DNA of 64,000 nt from the NCBI GenBank assembly GCA_001600415.1, contig BCJX01000014.1:767914-831913 (forward strand). Reading direction: 5' to 3'. Shown here piece by piece: positions 1 to 12,151 of this stretch; the stretch's first letter is position 1; each line of letters begins with the position of its first letter. The notes under the pieces are model-generated. The model saw only the letters and a list, made by a program, of their open reading frames with translations. It was not told the DNA's origin and ran no database searches. A program made the position numbers and the translations under genes. The stretch is from Pascua guehoae. Taxonomy: Eukaryota > Basidiomycota > Tremellomycetes > Trichosporonales > Trichosporonaceae.

Positions 1-257
1 TTCAGGCATTTTAGGGAGCTCACGTACGTTACAAGTCACGAGATGTCCACTGGTTCGAGGCGCGAGTTTGCCTGAATGGGTTGGACGATCACCGTGGCTG
101 CGACGAGTGTGGCCGCCCTCGCGCTGGCCGCGGGGGTTTGCTACGCACTGTGTGCCGCGGGACAATGCGGGGCGCGGCGCTGTGGCATGTGGAGGACGGG
201 ACACGGGGAAAGCGGGGCACCGACAGTGTCTGGGTGTGTCCGCACGTCGTGGGGCGA

Positions 258-278
258 GGGGGGGGGGGGGGGGGGGGG
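258..278. repeat. Poly-G tract, 21 nt
   Basis: An uninterrupted run of 21 G. Such runs are error-prone in sequencing, so the length is uncertain. Confidence 0.9.
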
Positions 279-1829
279 CTTATCTAGACTGTGGAGATTA
301 CCAGCTACCGAGGTAGAATGAGACTGGGGCGCAGGTGGAAGCGAGCTTGGACCCCGCCGTCTGGACCGGCTGGTCGGATTGATCGCTCGAGGCAAGTCGC
401 CGATGGGCAAGCATGCACAGTCCGATTCGGAGTAGCAAATCGGATGATTTCGGGCCCAAGGGGGTTGGGGGGCGATGATGTGCGTGCAGTGCGTGCAGAG
501 CTTGAGCGGCACCCACGCACGGTTCTCTCTCGGACATGGCGTATGGGAGGCGTTGGTAAACGGCTAAAAGTGGAAACAACAAAACGGGAATAGTGCCCTG
601 CGATTGCGGACACGGACTTGTTCTCGGGCGAACGGCGCCACAACAGAGTGACAAATCCTAAAACGCAGAGAGACGCCGAAAGAGGGAAGACTGAAAGCGG
701 GAGAGATGGAGCGCACAGAGGCGGGTAGCAGGGACGTGCACGCAGACGACGAGATGGCGAGCAGCTTGGGGATCACCATCTGATCCGTTCTGGCCGCCTA
801 CCTAGCCCAAGCACATGATCCTCGACACTTATCGCAAGCAGGGTACAGCAGAAAAAATAAAAGCACAAGCACGACCGCGCCCACGGCCCAACCTTGGGGG
901 GACGCACATGTATCACCGGGGTGACCATGTGTAGCGGACGATCATGGGCGGAGAATGGGTCGGCGAATGGGCACTGCTTTCTTTGCAAAGTCTCGGAAAC
1001 TAACGTGGCTCTCTCAAACGACCCTCTTGTGCTTGCCGCCCATCCTCTTGCGGAGTCACGCATAGCGACGATCGAGTTTGTCAGATCAAGCATGTTCCGG
1101 CCTATACTATTCGTCGAACACCAGTCTTGCCGTGCATGGCTCCTCGGTGGCCACGCGGCCAGGCGGTGCAGCTGTGTTCAATCGGTCCGGGCACTCTCCA
1201 CCCTTCGGTTGTATTCCAAGCTCAGGCAAAACCCAATCCGACCTTTTCCGTGGCCACCGGCTAGCTGGCCGGATTCCACCTCGTGAGTGACGCCGAGTTG
1301 AGTCGCGTGCTCTCGAACGGCACGGTATCTTGATGGTATCGCGCGTCCCCGCGAAATGCGAAATGCGGTTACCGGGGGGCGTAACGCGTGAACGCCAGTG
1401 TCAGAATGGCGCTGTCTGGTGCCTCTGCGCCACGGGCGGTCAAGTGTCGGCTGTGACGGTGGCGAGGTTTAGGTTGCCGGCGGCTGTGCACGAGATCCTG
1501 CTCGGGCCCGGTAACCCGATGTCAGAGCAACCACCTCCACTTCAATAAGGAGCACTCGGAGTCGGCATATTATTCTGCCGTACATTGGTGGCGTGCCTGT
1601 TCGATTGCTCAAGAACAATGGGTGTGAGTCACACGACGTTGACGGGGGAAACTGGGGGAAGAATGCAACAATCAATTTGGGCAACGTATGGAGGGAGGCC
1701 CGTACGCCCAAGCCACGTGAATTCCTCGTGCTCTGCCAACCGTCTCTTGAGAGAAGACGAGGGCTCCAAACAAACTGGGCTGGCATCCACCACCTGCTGG
1801 AGCAAAACAACAGCACACAACGCTGGCAT

Positions 1830-3026
1830 ACGAGGTTGCTCTTGAAGGTGACGGAAACATCTCCATTCCCCGCCTCCACATACTGCAGCTCGGTGTCATT
1901 ATTACGCAACACAAGGGGACGCTGCGTCCAATTTGCTAATCCTGCTTCTGCGTATGCTTCTGCTTCTACGAAACCAAAGGGGACAAGTGCTTCCCTTTGG
2001 TTAGTCAAAGAAGACACGTATTGTGGGTTGAGGGCCAAAGCCGTGCTGCTCATGCCTACTGGACCAGCATCTTTCCGATTCCTGGCGAAGCCTTGAATCC
2101 CCCAAAGACAAGGGGCCACCTAGCTCACTGATACTAGCTTCGCTGGAAGCCTTCTACGCCAGGGCTGTTCCTGGCCGTTGTCGATGGCTACACTCGGTAT
2201 CAGAGGCCGATGGCTCGTGCTCGTACCATGTCGCGACGTGCGTTGACAGCCTTGGGATTCGCAGCAGTACAGATGTACGCGGTGCTTAGAGGAGTGATGA
2301 CAGGCTGTCCTGCTGGTGACCAACTGGTTGTCGCTCATAGACGGTTGGTTCCCTAAAGGGGCAGAACGGTCAGGACACAGACGGGATCACCCTGACTTCA
2401 AGAAGAGGCAACTCAAACATCCTAGGGGTGTTTATAACGCAGAGTAAAGTGGCCAACAACGACATGGTTCTTCACTGTCTCGATGGCTTCCCCGGGTACA
2501 TCTTCGCAGAACACAGCCAAGACCTGCAAGACGGCCCGCGCTGGGTGATGCTGTCACTCTTACAGAATGATATAGTATATGATCTGGAGGCTCTCTCGTC
2601 GTCCTTGTCTCATCCACATCAAGCTCTTACCTAGCCCATGTTCAGAGTCCCAGGGGGAGGCACCTCCAGTGGTACCACCGGGGGTTCCCGCTCGCCAAGA
2701 GGAGCCTGGTGGACCGTGGACCGGCCATTCATCACAACAGATGCACGGCTCGCAGCGCCCAGTCGCTCATGGGCCTGATCAACAATGGGAGGAGGGGGGT
2801 TAATGTGGAGTCACACTCAGAGCTCGCAATTGACGGGTCCGTCCTCAACATCACGGTCCTTATGGACACCGTCAATTTGGACGCTGGTAAACTCACCAGC
2901 CACACCCTCAAGCTGACAATTATCAAAGCATCAGACGCCGCGAGGGGTGACTGCTTCTGGGATGTCAAACGGGATGCGGAATGGCGGACCAGTGTTGAAC
3001 AGCTGGATAGGTTAACACAAGTCTGA
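1830..3026. pseudogene. Possible decayed coding remnants
   Basis: The minus-strand frame at 1830-2119 reads like an ordinary protein (for example VPFGFVEAEAYAEAG and LQYVEAGNGDVSVTF). The plus-strand frame ending at a stop at 3024-3026 contains SVLNITVLMDTVNLD and TSHTLKLTIIKAS. Neither has a good start, flanking exons, or a family I recognise, and they lie on opposite strands. They could be remnants of one or two dead genes, or chance open frames. Confidence is low. Confidence 0.2.
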
Positions 3027-3794
3027 ATTGCTTGGGTGTGGCCGAGTCGAGACCACGTTCGTTTGAGGCTTTCGATTAGGGGCAGGCCCCGACAGTGAGA
3101 GTGCTAGAACATGCCACATGGCGAATGACGATCTATTCAGCACTCGATCCTGTTCGGTTCGCACTCTGCATTGCTCTCGTGGTCGCTTTCGCGATCGTTG
3201 GCAACTTCAGGACGCAGCAGTGGCAGATGACAAGCAGGCACAACACGTAACTCGCCTGGGGCCACATAGCAGTGCGGCCCTGTTTAATGGTTGGCGCTGT
3301 CTCCATGTGTCCGCTCTCCAGGGTAGACTCTAAGGATGATACAAGTTGATAGATGCTGGGCGTAACAAGAAGAATGCATGTTGACATTGGGCAAACACGG
3401 GGCACGGGAGAGATGCATGCAGGTTGATGTGGTACTAGTACCAGATACGATCACAAGAAGCCGAAATGCCACACGACCGCAGTCGGGGGATTTGCCGAGT
3501 ATTGCCGGTCCCTGGGACGCGTTCCTTTAGGACGCGACGCGTCAGGACATGGATTCCAATTATTGATGCCGCAGCAGCCTAGCAGCCACGCGCCTCTCCT
3601 CGCACCCCAGCGGTCATTATCGTCTCGCCTAGCCATGGCCAGCCCAGCCAGTGGGCAGTGGCCATCCACCAGCCAGCCACCGTTTACCCTCTTTCCCTCA
3701 TTTCCACACAACAAGCAGTAGTGTCTGTGTGTAGCACCGTTGTTTGTCATTGTTGCTCCCACCATCTCATATCCATCCACAACAATACACAAAC

Positions 3795-6430
3795 ATGGTA
3801 CGTCCATCTCTGCACACAAGCTCTGCCCCGGCATCCACTAAACACCTACTGCGCACTCCTAAACATGACACCGCTGACCACTAGAGCGGCGGCTTTGAGC
3901 AAAACCGCGTCTTCACGGTCCCCGTCCTCGCGGGCGACCAGGCGCGCGACTCGCCCGCCGAGACTGAGCGCCTCTTTGTCGAGTTTCTCTCTGGGTTCCG
4001 CGTCGGCGGCGAGTTTGTCTACCGGTACGTTGGGCAGGTCGAGCACGTCAAGCACGTCGAGCACGTCGGGGGAAGGTGCACGCCTTGGACGCTGGACTTG
4101 TCGCGCCTTCCTCGGCACACCTTCCCTCGTGCAGAGTTGTGCACCACAACTGCCAGATGCTAACCACACAGTGACCGCCTACGCTCGTCGCTGCTGATGC
4201 ACCACCACTCGCTCGAGGTTAACCTCGATGACCTCGTCGTGTACAGCGAAGAGCTGGCGCAGAAGGTCCACGACCAGCCCGGCGACATGGTTCCTCTTGT
4301 GGGTAGTTTGCCCCGGCGTTGTTCACCCACTGACCCATCCAGCTCGAGAAGGCTCTTCTCCGCCTCGCGCGCATGCTCGTCAGCCCAACCAACGAGCCTG
4401 GATCATCCACCGCCCAAGAGATGGTCCCTGAGATGCAAGTGACGCTCAAGAGCGGCATGAACATGCTTCAGTTCCGCGAGCTTACGGTGAGCTACCGCGT
4501 TCCGCTGATAGCTGACCGCAGGCCGACACGCTCACCACCCTCGTGCGCTTGCCCGGTATTGTGATCAACGCGTCTCAATTGTCATCGCGCGCGACCGAGT
4601 TCCACCTCCAGTGCAAGTCGTGCCGCACAGTCAAGATTGTCAAGGTCCCCAGCGGCATAGGTGGCGAGAAGGCCGCGCTTCCAAGGCGCTGTGACGCGTG
4701 GGTTCCACTGCTCGACGAAAGCTGACCCACCAGACCCGCCGCCGAGGGCTCGAAGAAGGACTGTCCTCTCGACCCCTATGTCATCCTCCACGACCGGTGC
4801 CGGTTCATCGACCAGCAGATGATCAAGCTCCAGGAGGCACCCGACATGGTCCCCGTTGGTGAACTGCCCCGTCACATGATGATGCAGGCTGAGCGCTACC
4901 TGACAGGCAAGGTGGTGCCTGGCTCGCGTATCGTTGCGACTGGCATCTACTCGACTTTTGCGCCGACGTCGAAGAACGTGAGCTGGCCGATGTATCTCTG
5001 AGAACCGTGAGCTCACATAACAGAGGAACAACAACGCACCTGCGCTCCGCCAGCCGTACCTGCGCGTCCTAGGCATTGAGCTCGACACGTCGCTTGCGTC
5101 ATCTCCCGGCTCGCGCGTATTCACTCCCGAGGAGGAGGAAGAGTTCCAGCAGCTTGCTCGGTCCGAGGACCTGTACGACCGCTTTGCGCGCAGTGTGGCG
5201 CCTAGTATCTACGGCAACCTCGACATTAAAAAGGCGGTCACCTGTCTGCTCATGGGCGGGAGCAAGAAGATTCTCCCAGACGGCATGCGCCTGCGTGGAG
5301 ACATCAACGTGCTGCTCCTCGGTGACCCCGGTACTGCCAAGTCACAGCTGCTCAAGTTTGTGGAAAAGGTGTCTCCCATTGCGGTGTACACGTCTGGCAA
5401 GGGCTCGTCGGCTGCTGGTCTCACAGCGTCTGTGCAGCGGGATCCCGTGACAGTGAGTGGCCGTCCTAATGAAACGAACAATATCTGACGGACGCCTTAG
5501 CGCGAGTTCTTCCTCGAAGGCGGTGCCATGGTGCTCGCGGACGGCGGTGTGGTGTGCATTGACGAGTTTGACAAGATGCGCGACGAGGACCGTGTGGCGA
5601 TCCACGAGGCGATGGAGCAGCAGACCATTTCCATTGCCAAGGCCGGTATTACGACGATTCTCAACTCGCGCACGAGTGTGCTTGCCGCTGCCAACCCCGT
5701 GTTTGGACGATACGACGACATGAAGTCGCCTGGCGAGAACATTGATTTCCAGACGACCATTCTGTCGCGTTTCGACATGATCTTCATTGTCAAGGACGAA
5801 CACAACGAGGCGCGCGACCGGACGATTGCAAAGCACGTCATGAACATTCACATGAACCGGCAGGCCGACATTGAGGTGGTTGGCGAGATCGACATTGACA
5901 AGATGAAGCGGTACATTGCCTACTGCAAGTCGCGGTGCGCGCCACGCCTGTCTCCCGAAGCGGCCGAGATGCTCTCGAGCCACTTTGTCTCGCTGCGCAA
6001 GCAGGTGCAGCAGGTCGAACGCGACAATGACGAGCGATCGAGTGTGCCCATTACGGTGCGCCAGCTCGAAGCCATGATCCGCATCTCTGAATCGATTGCC
6101 AAAATCACCCTCTCACCAACGGTCCAGCAACACCACGTCGACGAGGCCATCCGTCTCTTCAAGTACTCGACCATGGACGCCGTCGCCGCGGGCCAGGTCG
6201 ACGGTATGACCCGCGCCGAGCTCCAGGACGAAATGGAGAAGATTGAGCGCGAGGTCCGCCGCCGTCTCCCGATTGGATGGAGCACGAGCTACCAGAGCCT
6301 CGTGCGTGAGTTTGTCACGCACCAGGGATACTCGCAGCACGCGCTCGAGCGGTGTCTGTATGTGCTGGAGAAGCGCGAGGTGCTGCGCTTTTCAAACCAG
6401 AAGAAGGTCGTCAACAGGACGGGTGTGTAG
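3795..6430 (+). CDS. MCM5: DNA replication licensing factor MCM5 (8 exons, 730 aa)
   Basis: MCM5 is one of the six subunits of the MCM2-7 replicative helicase, loaded at origins in G1. Exons: 3795-3797, 3885-4024, 4172-4298, 4343-4486, 4522-4697, 4734-4977, 5024-5452, 5501-6430; phases are consistent and give 730 residues, normal for the family. The MCM N-terminal domain with OB fold fills about the first 300 residues. The AAA+ core has Walker A GDPGTAKS from residue 378, Walker B IDEFDKM with D442-E443, and the arginine finger SRFD at 510-513. The block [16 protein letters not shown] just before Walker A is characteristic of MCM5 rather than MCM2/3/4/6/7. The four-cysteine zinc motif typical of other MCMs appears degenerate, as is usual in MCM5. 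The first coding exon is only the ATG, followed directly by a GTACGT donor. It is convergent with the helicase gene to the right. Confidence 0.95.
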
Positions 6431-6893
6431 AGGCCGACGCGAGCGGAGCGAGCGGAGCGAGCGTAGCGGGCGTAGCGATAGGCGACAATGGCGATTTTTT
6501 GTGCGCAAACAGCCAAGCGCCGTTCCCATCGACGGGAGGTAGGCCGCCTGTGCGAACTCCCGGCATACTCTGTCCGCGTTGGCGGGCTAGACTGGTCGCG
6601 CTACGGTGACCAGGCAGCAAAACGGGACTTTGCGGACTGCATCTTGTTGCACGCTGCCGTTGTGTATTAACTCTTGTAACGATAGGCTATGATGCATGCT
6701 ATGTCTAGACTCTATCCGATGAGGTGCGTGTGTGACCTGCCGGGGGTCAAAGGGTGGTAAGGTGCAAGACAAGATGTGACACGCGAGTGACTATTATGAC
6801 ACTGGAATATTCTGAACGCACTGGGATGAACACGGGCGAGTGTGGGCTGTTGTACACCACCCAACACTGGCAGTCGACTGGCCGACGCCGCGT
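6431..6893. other. Convergent intergenic spacer with GAGCG-rich repeat
   Basis: Separates the 3' ends of MCM5 (+) and the DEAH helicase (-). At 6437-6480 a short degenerate tandem repeat of about 10 bp (core GCGAGCGGA, drifting to GCGGGCGTA) follows directly after the MCM5 stop. A similar GAGCGAGC-rich stretch follows the AFG3 stop near 22340. No gene seen. Confidence 0.6.
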
Positions 6894-9800
6894 CTACGCA
6901 CTCAACCCATCCCTGGCAAGGAGTGCCATCATGGCGCCCGTAACCTGGCCGTGAATATCCGCCGCGCCATGCGGACTCTCAATAGCCTCCTGGAGCTGTG
7001 CGTCGAGGAGTCTGCGGAGCTGTGCGCACAGCACGCCAATGCGTGTATTGGCGCGGAGCTTGACGCGCCCGTCTTTGCCGAGCATGAGGCCGCCCGCCCA
7101 GTGGTTGACCGTGACGTGGCCGCCGAGCAACAGGAGCGCGTAGAGGGGCACGTCTGTCGCGTCGCGCAAAAAGACCTTGGACGTCTCGGCCTTTGAAAAG
7201 TAGGCGAGGTAGCCGCGTTTCCAGCCCGATTCAGCAAAGAGGACGCTCGAGGGGTGGAGAAAGACGCGGCCGGACGCGTCAAAGAACTTTACGGCCTTTG
7301 CCTCGTGGTCCTTTTGGATGGCGCCCTGCTGGAGGCGCTCGTACTGGGCTTCGGGGAGGGCGATGCGCGCGACGCGCGGGTAGAGGCCGCCGACGAGGAC
7401 GGCCTTTACGAGATTGTCGTTGGCGGCATTGACAGAGACGGCGGCGAGGGCCGCGGCCGACGACCCGATAAAGCCAATCTGCGACAGGGCCGAGAGGAAA
7501 TCCTGGCGCAACGACGCAACGTCGCGGACGGTCGAGGCAGAGATAAAGTTTATCTCGCAAAAGCGGCGCGCGTCGCCGCGGCGCAGGCCCGCCACGGCGC
7601 TGTACGCGCGGACGTCTGTGAGGAGGTCGGAGCGGGCGGTGGAGAATGCGTCGCGCGCGCGCTTTGCCTCGTCGCGCTTGTCAATGGGCGACGTGAAGAG
7701 CGGCTTGGAAGACAGGAGCGCCGCGACGGTCAGGACCGGGTCGAGGCACTTGAAAATCGTCGCGAGGACGAGCATCTTGGACAGCCGGATGTCGACGGGG
7801 AGCATGGACATGTGTCTGCCCAGCGCCGTCAGCTTGGCCGTGTGCTCTTCGCTCGCGACCGCGCCCAGGTCCAGGAGCGTCTGCCACGCCGCGTCGATCG
7901 CGTCCAGCTTGGGCGGGTCAATCGCACGCGACAGGAACGCCTTGACGTCCGTGTCCTCGTTCATGGCCTTGACCTGCAAGAAGAGCGCCTCGAGCGGCGT
8001 CCGCAGAATCTCGGGCACGGGGAACCGCGCCATGCTGTTGCTCTCGGTCCGGCGCGTGTACAGCTTGAAGCACTCGCCCGGCTGCGTACGACCCGCACGA
8101 CCACGGCGCTGCCGTCCCGACGCGCGCGACGTCCAGCACTCGACGAGCCGCTGCAGGCCATTCTCGGCGTCGTACTGCGTCTCCTTGACGCGCCCAGAGT
8201 CGACAACATACACAACGTCCGGGATCGTCACCGACGTCTCGGCCACGTTGGTCGCGACGACAATCTTGCGTTTCGGCGCAGTCGACAGGAACACTCGCCG
8301 CTGCTCGGCAGACGACAGGTTGGCGTGCAGGGGCAGAATCTCCACCGCGCCGAGGTCGACACTTGACAACTCGTTGACGCACTGTCGAATCTCCATCACA
8401 CCAGGCATAAAGATCAGGACGGCGCCCGACGAGTCGGCCGTCCGCACAATGTGCCGTACCGTCGCCGCGACCAGGCCATAGTCGATGCGGTCAGACTGCG
8501 ACAGCACCTCGAGCGCCCGCAGGTCGTCGTGCGCAAGACCGAGCTTTTCGTACTCGGCCCGCATCGCCGCCTTTTGCTCTTCCTTGAGCTTTGGACCAAA
8601 GCGCGACGCTGTTGGCTGGTACTTGAGCTGTGGGATGACGTCCTCGAGGTAGCTAGTGTGTTAGTGGGGACGCGGTGACGCGCACTCACTAGTCCTTGAC
8701 TGGGTGAGTGAAGCCTGGGATCGTGAGGCTGGGACAGCCGCCAAAGTAGTCTGTGGTCAGTTGCGCACCCGGGTTTCATACTCGCTGATGAAGATTTGTT
8801 CTGCGCTGTCAGCATATGCGTCATTCCGAGCCGCGGGTAGACGTACCATTAATAGTGGCAGACATGAGGACAACCTTGATCGTTTTATTCCGCTCGAGCA
8901 GGTCGCGCAGGAGACAAATGAGCAGGTCGGTGTCGACACCGCGCTCGTGCGCCTCGTCGACGATGACGTGGCTCACGCCGCTCAGGTCCGTGTCGCCCGT
9001 CCCCAGGCGGCGGAGCACGACACCGGTCGTGCAGAACAGCAGACGCGTTTCGGGGGACGCACGGCGCTCGCCACGGATCGCGTAGCCGACCGTCTCGGGG
9101 CGGGCGTCGACGTCCTCGAGACGCTCCTGGGCGACACGCGCCGCCACACCCATGGCTGCGACACGGCGAGGCTGCGTGACGATAATGTTGGCCGACGCGC
9201 CGCGGCCATTTGCAATCTCGTGGTCGAGGAGGAACTGGGGCAGCTGGGTACTGATTGTCAGCGGGTGTGATATACCAAATCGTGTGTGCGTGTGTGGCGG
9301 ACCTTTTACCACAACCAGTCTGTTTCGAGTCAGCACGCCATCAACTTGGAGACAACAGACAGACGCACCTCTCCTACGACGACGAGGACGCGGTTGGCGT
9401 CGAGCGCGCTGCAAATGTTTTCGCGCTCCTTCCACGCCGGGAGCTTGTCGCGCTCGGCCATCATCTTGGCGTAGGCGGGGTTGTCAAAGAGACGCTTCTG
9501 GCGCGCGCGCATGGCGTCGTGCTCGGCCTCGGTCGGGGCGCGGCGCTTGCCTGGTCCGCGGTTTCTTTGGACCTTTTTGGCGACCGCGCGCGGTGCCGCG
9601 TCGGCGTCGTCATCGTCGTCGTGCTGCGGGACGAGGTGGCGCGTCACCATGGCGATATCTGGTGGTGTGGCAATGACGTCTGGGAGGGCGGTTTCGAGGT
9701 GCTCGACCATGCTGAGGACTGCGCCGCCCGTGCCCGCCTCGAGGACCGAGGTGAGGTCGTGCCGCTCCGGATCGCGGAAGGCCGCAAGCAGCGTCCCGTG

Positions 9801-11775
9801 CAGGTGCAGGCGCATGTACGAGGGGAGTGTGGTGGACGTGAGATAAAACGCAGGCGGGCGCGTCGGGTACTGTGGACTGGGGTAGGGCGAGAACTCGTCA
9901 AAGACGACGTTGAGCACGAGCGTGCCTTCCTCGCCGTGCGCAATGTCGATCTGGAGCTCGGTCGGCGACGCGCGCCGGAACCGGTCGCCGAGGACAGCCT
10001 CGAGGGCAAGCTCCTCCTCGCCGCGCATCAGCGCGCGTTCCTCGGCGTCTGCCGCGTCGTCCTCGGACGCAGGGACGACTTCGGCTTCGCCCCACCCGCC
10101 GTCCTCGCCGTGCCACCCGCACAACCGCCGTCCGAGGCGGTCGAGGGCGATCGACTCGCGCTCATCGATAGCGAGCGCAGACTCGACCGCGCGCCGCGGG
10201 AAGCCCGCCTGGCGCACGAGCTTGTCCACAAGCCACCCGCGCACGAGCGCCGTCGATCCGCCCTTTGCCACACTCGCGCCCGTGACCATGTCCGCCGCCG
10301 ACGAGCTCGGGCGGTACCGCACCGGCAAGTCGTCCTCGGGGAGGTGAAGGAGGAGCCACTCGATGGCCGCCTCGAGCGGCGACAGGATCGACAACGATAA
10401 CACGAGCGGGTCCGTACGTCCGCCCGCTGCCCCTGCACCAGACGATAACCGCGAGGCGGCGGCAGACAGCGCAGACAGCGCAGACGTGACGTGCGCGGCA
10501 CGGAACCCGAGCGTCTCGAGCTGCGGCTGGAGCGTGGCCGCGTCCACTGTCGGGGTCGCCGAGCCAGAGCCCGGTGTGCTCGTCCCCGAGCCGCCCATCT
10601 CGCGCGTCGCCTCCATCACCGCCGAAGGGAACCGGCGCATCATCTGCGTGTCAAAAATGCGAGCACAGCGAACATGACGGCGAGCGAGAAGACGAGGAGC
10701 GGCAAGCTACACGTCTCCTAGACTCCCTCGCCCTGCACCACTCGTACCGGCTCCAGACCCCGACTCACCTTCTTGACCGTCCCCTCGATCATTTCGCGCA
10801 ACGCCGGCGCCATGCGCACCTCTGGCGCCTCCTCCCACGCCTTGCCGCCCCTCCGCCCATCCTCTGGCGCGGGCGTCGAGCGTCCCGACCCCCGCGCGCT
10901 CCCCGCCCCACTCCCACCTGCACCACCCGCACCACCACCACCGCCGCCGCCAGCGTCCTTGATGGCCTTCTTGGCCTGGCGCGTCTCGACCTCGTGCTTT
11001 GCCGCAAACGGGTCCGGGTTCCACTCCCACTCGCGGTGCGCCGGCGCCGCCGCCTTGTCCGCCTGCAGCTCGGACCAGTACGGCCGGATCGTGGGCGGGA
11101 GCGTGAGTGAGAGCGGGAGGTGGGAGCAGAACTGCCGTCAGCGCGTGTTCCCTCGCGAGACTGTGACTTCACGTCGCGCGTGGGTTAGATAGACCACAGA
11201 CCGTAGGCCAAAGACCATTTCGTCCCAACTGCGCCCTGCTCGACTTACTCGGAACAGCGCATACGTCGCGGCATAGTGCTTTGCGAGCGCCGCACTCTCA
11301 ATCTGCAGTGGCGGGTGGGGCATCATGCGCACCGTGTCGAGCTCGTAAATGTTCTTGCTCACGCGTTTCCGGAGCGTCACGGCGCCCGAAAACGTCTCGG
11401 GCGACGACCTGGCGTTGGCCCGCTGGACACCTTGTCAGTCTCAACAGCCACACACGCACGAGTGCGACGACGTGATCTTCCCAAGGGGTTAACACTGGTG
11501 GGGCTCACCGTGTCGATAATGGGCCTCTCCCACCCGAGCTTCTGGCATTTCTCATTGAGGATCGTGACGGGCGACTTGTAGCCGATGGGGAAGAGCGGCG
11601 GTGGACGTGGGGGCGGCGCATCTTTGCCGTTGGCGTCCTTGCCATCCTTGCTGTCCTTGCCGCCCTTGCTGTCCTTGCCGCCCTTGCTGTTCTTATCTTC
11701 CTGCGGCTTGGCCTTGGACGAGTTGCCCGCGTTGCCGCTCCGCACAATGCCGACCGGCTTGCGTTTCGGCGCCAT
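6894..11775 (-). CDS. DEAH-box RNA helicase, DHX57/YLR419W-like (8 exons, 1439 aa)
   Basis: A superfamily 2 DEAH/RHA helicase; the closest group is the cytosolic YLR419W/DHX57 type, which carries UBA-like and RWD domains. Exons from 5': 11775-11509, 11422-11249, 11131-10769, 10643-9369, 9319-9303, 9250-8847, 8750-8690, 8652-6894. All phases close and give 1439 residues, within a few residues of what I recall for yeast YLR419W. A low-complexity K/D/G-rich N-terminus and a Gly run precede a UBA-like helix bundle (about 310-370) and an RWD-like segment (about 495-600). Helicase motifs: Walker A GETGCGKST at 692-700, TQPRR, DEAH at 797-800, SATIN near 830, then the HPVKDYY linker, the RecA2 motif with QRRGRAGR, and HA2/OB domains to the C-terminus. 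Five of the nine Walker A residues are written in part by a 17-nt exon. Substrate RNA is unknown; a role in ribosome or translation quality control is only a guess. Confidence 0.9.
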
Positions 11776-12151
11776 GGTGAGCGATGAGCGAGATAAGATG
11801 GAACAACAACTTTGCCCTCTGGAAATTCATTCACCTCCACCCGCCCCCGCGCCACGCCGCCGTCGACGCACGGTTACCCCAGATACGGTACATGACACAG
11901 GTCACCTCCACCCCGTTATCCAGTTGGAGCCAACAACATTCGACCCATTGCGCGTATCCACCACCATTACAGACTACTGCTATTGTCACGTAACTGCACT
12001 GCAGTTGTACATCTTGCTACACGTACAATGCGCCCAGGAATCTCACAGAGCCAACCTCGACTGTCAGACAAACTGACGGATACTAGCGATATATACAGAA
12101 AACACTCTCTGCGCCAACCCACCCACCAAACCCCTACCCTCGACCCGGCCG
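11776..12151. other. Intergenic spacer between two minus-strand genes
   Basis: Contains the promoter and 5' leader of the helicase and the 3' region of the transcription factor gene. No gene or clear element seen. Confidence 0.6.

Larger units (their letters stand above)
1..3794. other. Intergenic region upstream of MCM5, no convincing gene
   Basis: No frame shows sustained family-like coding with plausible splice sites. It holds a run of 21 G (258-278). Two stretches read like protein but lead nowhere: a minus-strand frame around 1830-2119 and a plus-strand frame around 2780-3026 (listed separately). The last few hundred bases should contain the MCM5 promoter, but no clear TATA box was seen. 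Confidence 0.6.

Noticed and set aside
7254..8481. Plus-strand open frames of 355-370 codons.
   Set aside because: Antisense shadows of the DEAH helicase last exon.
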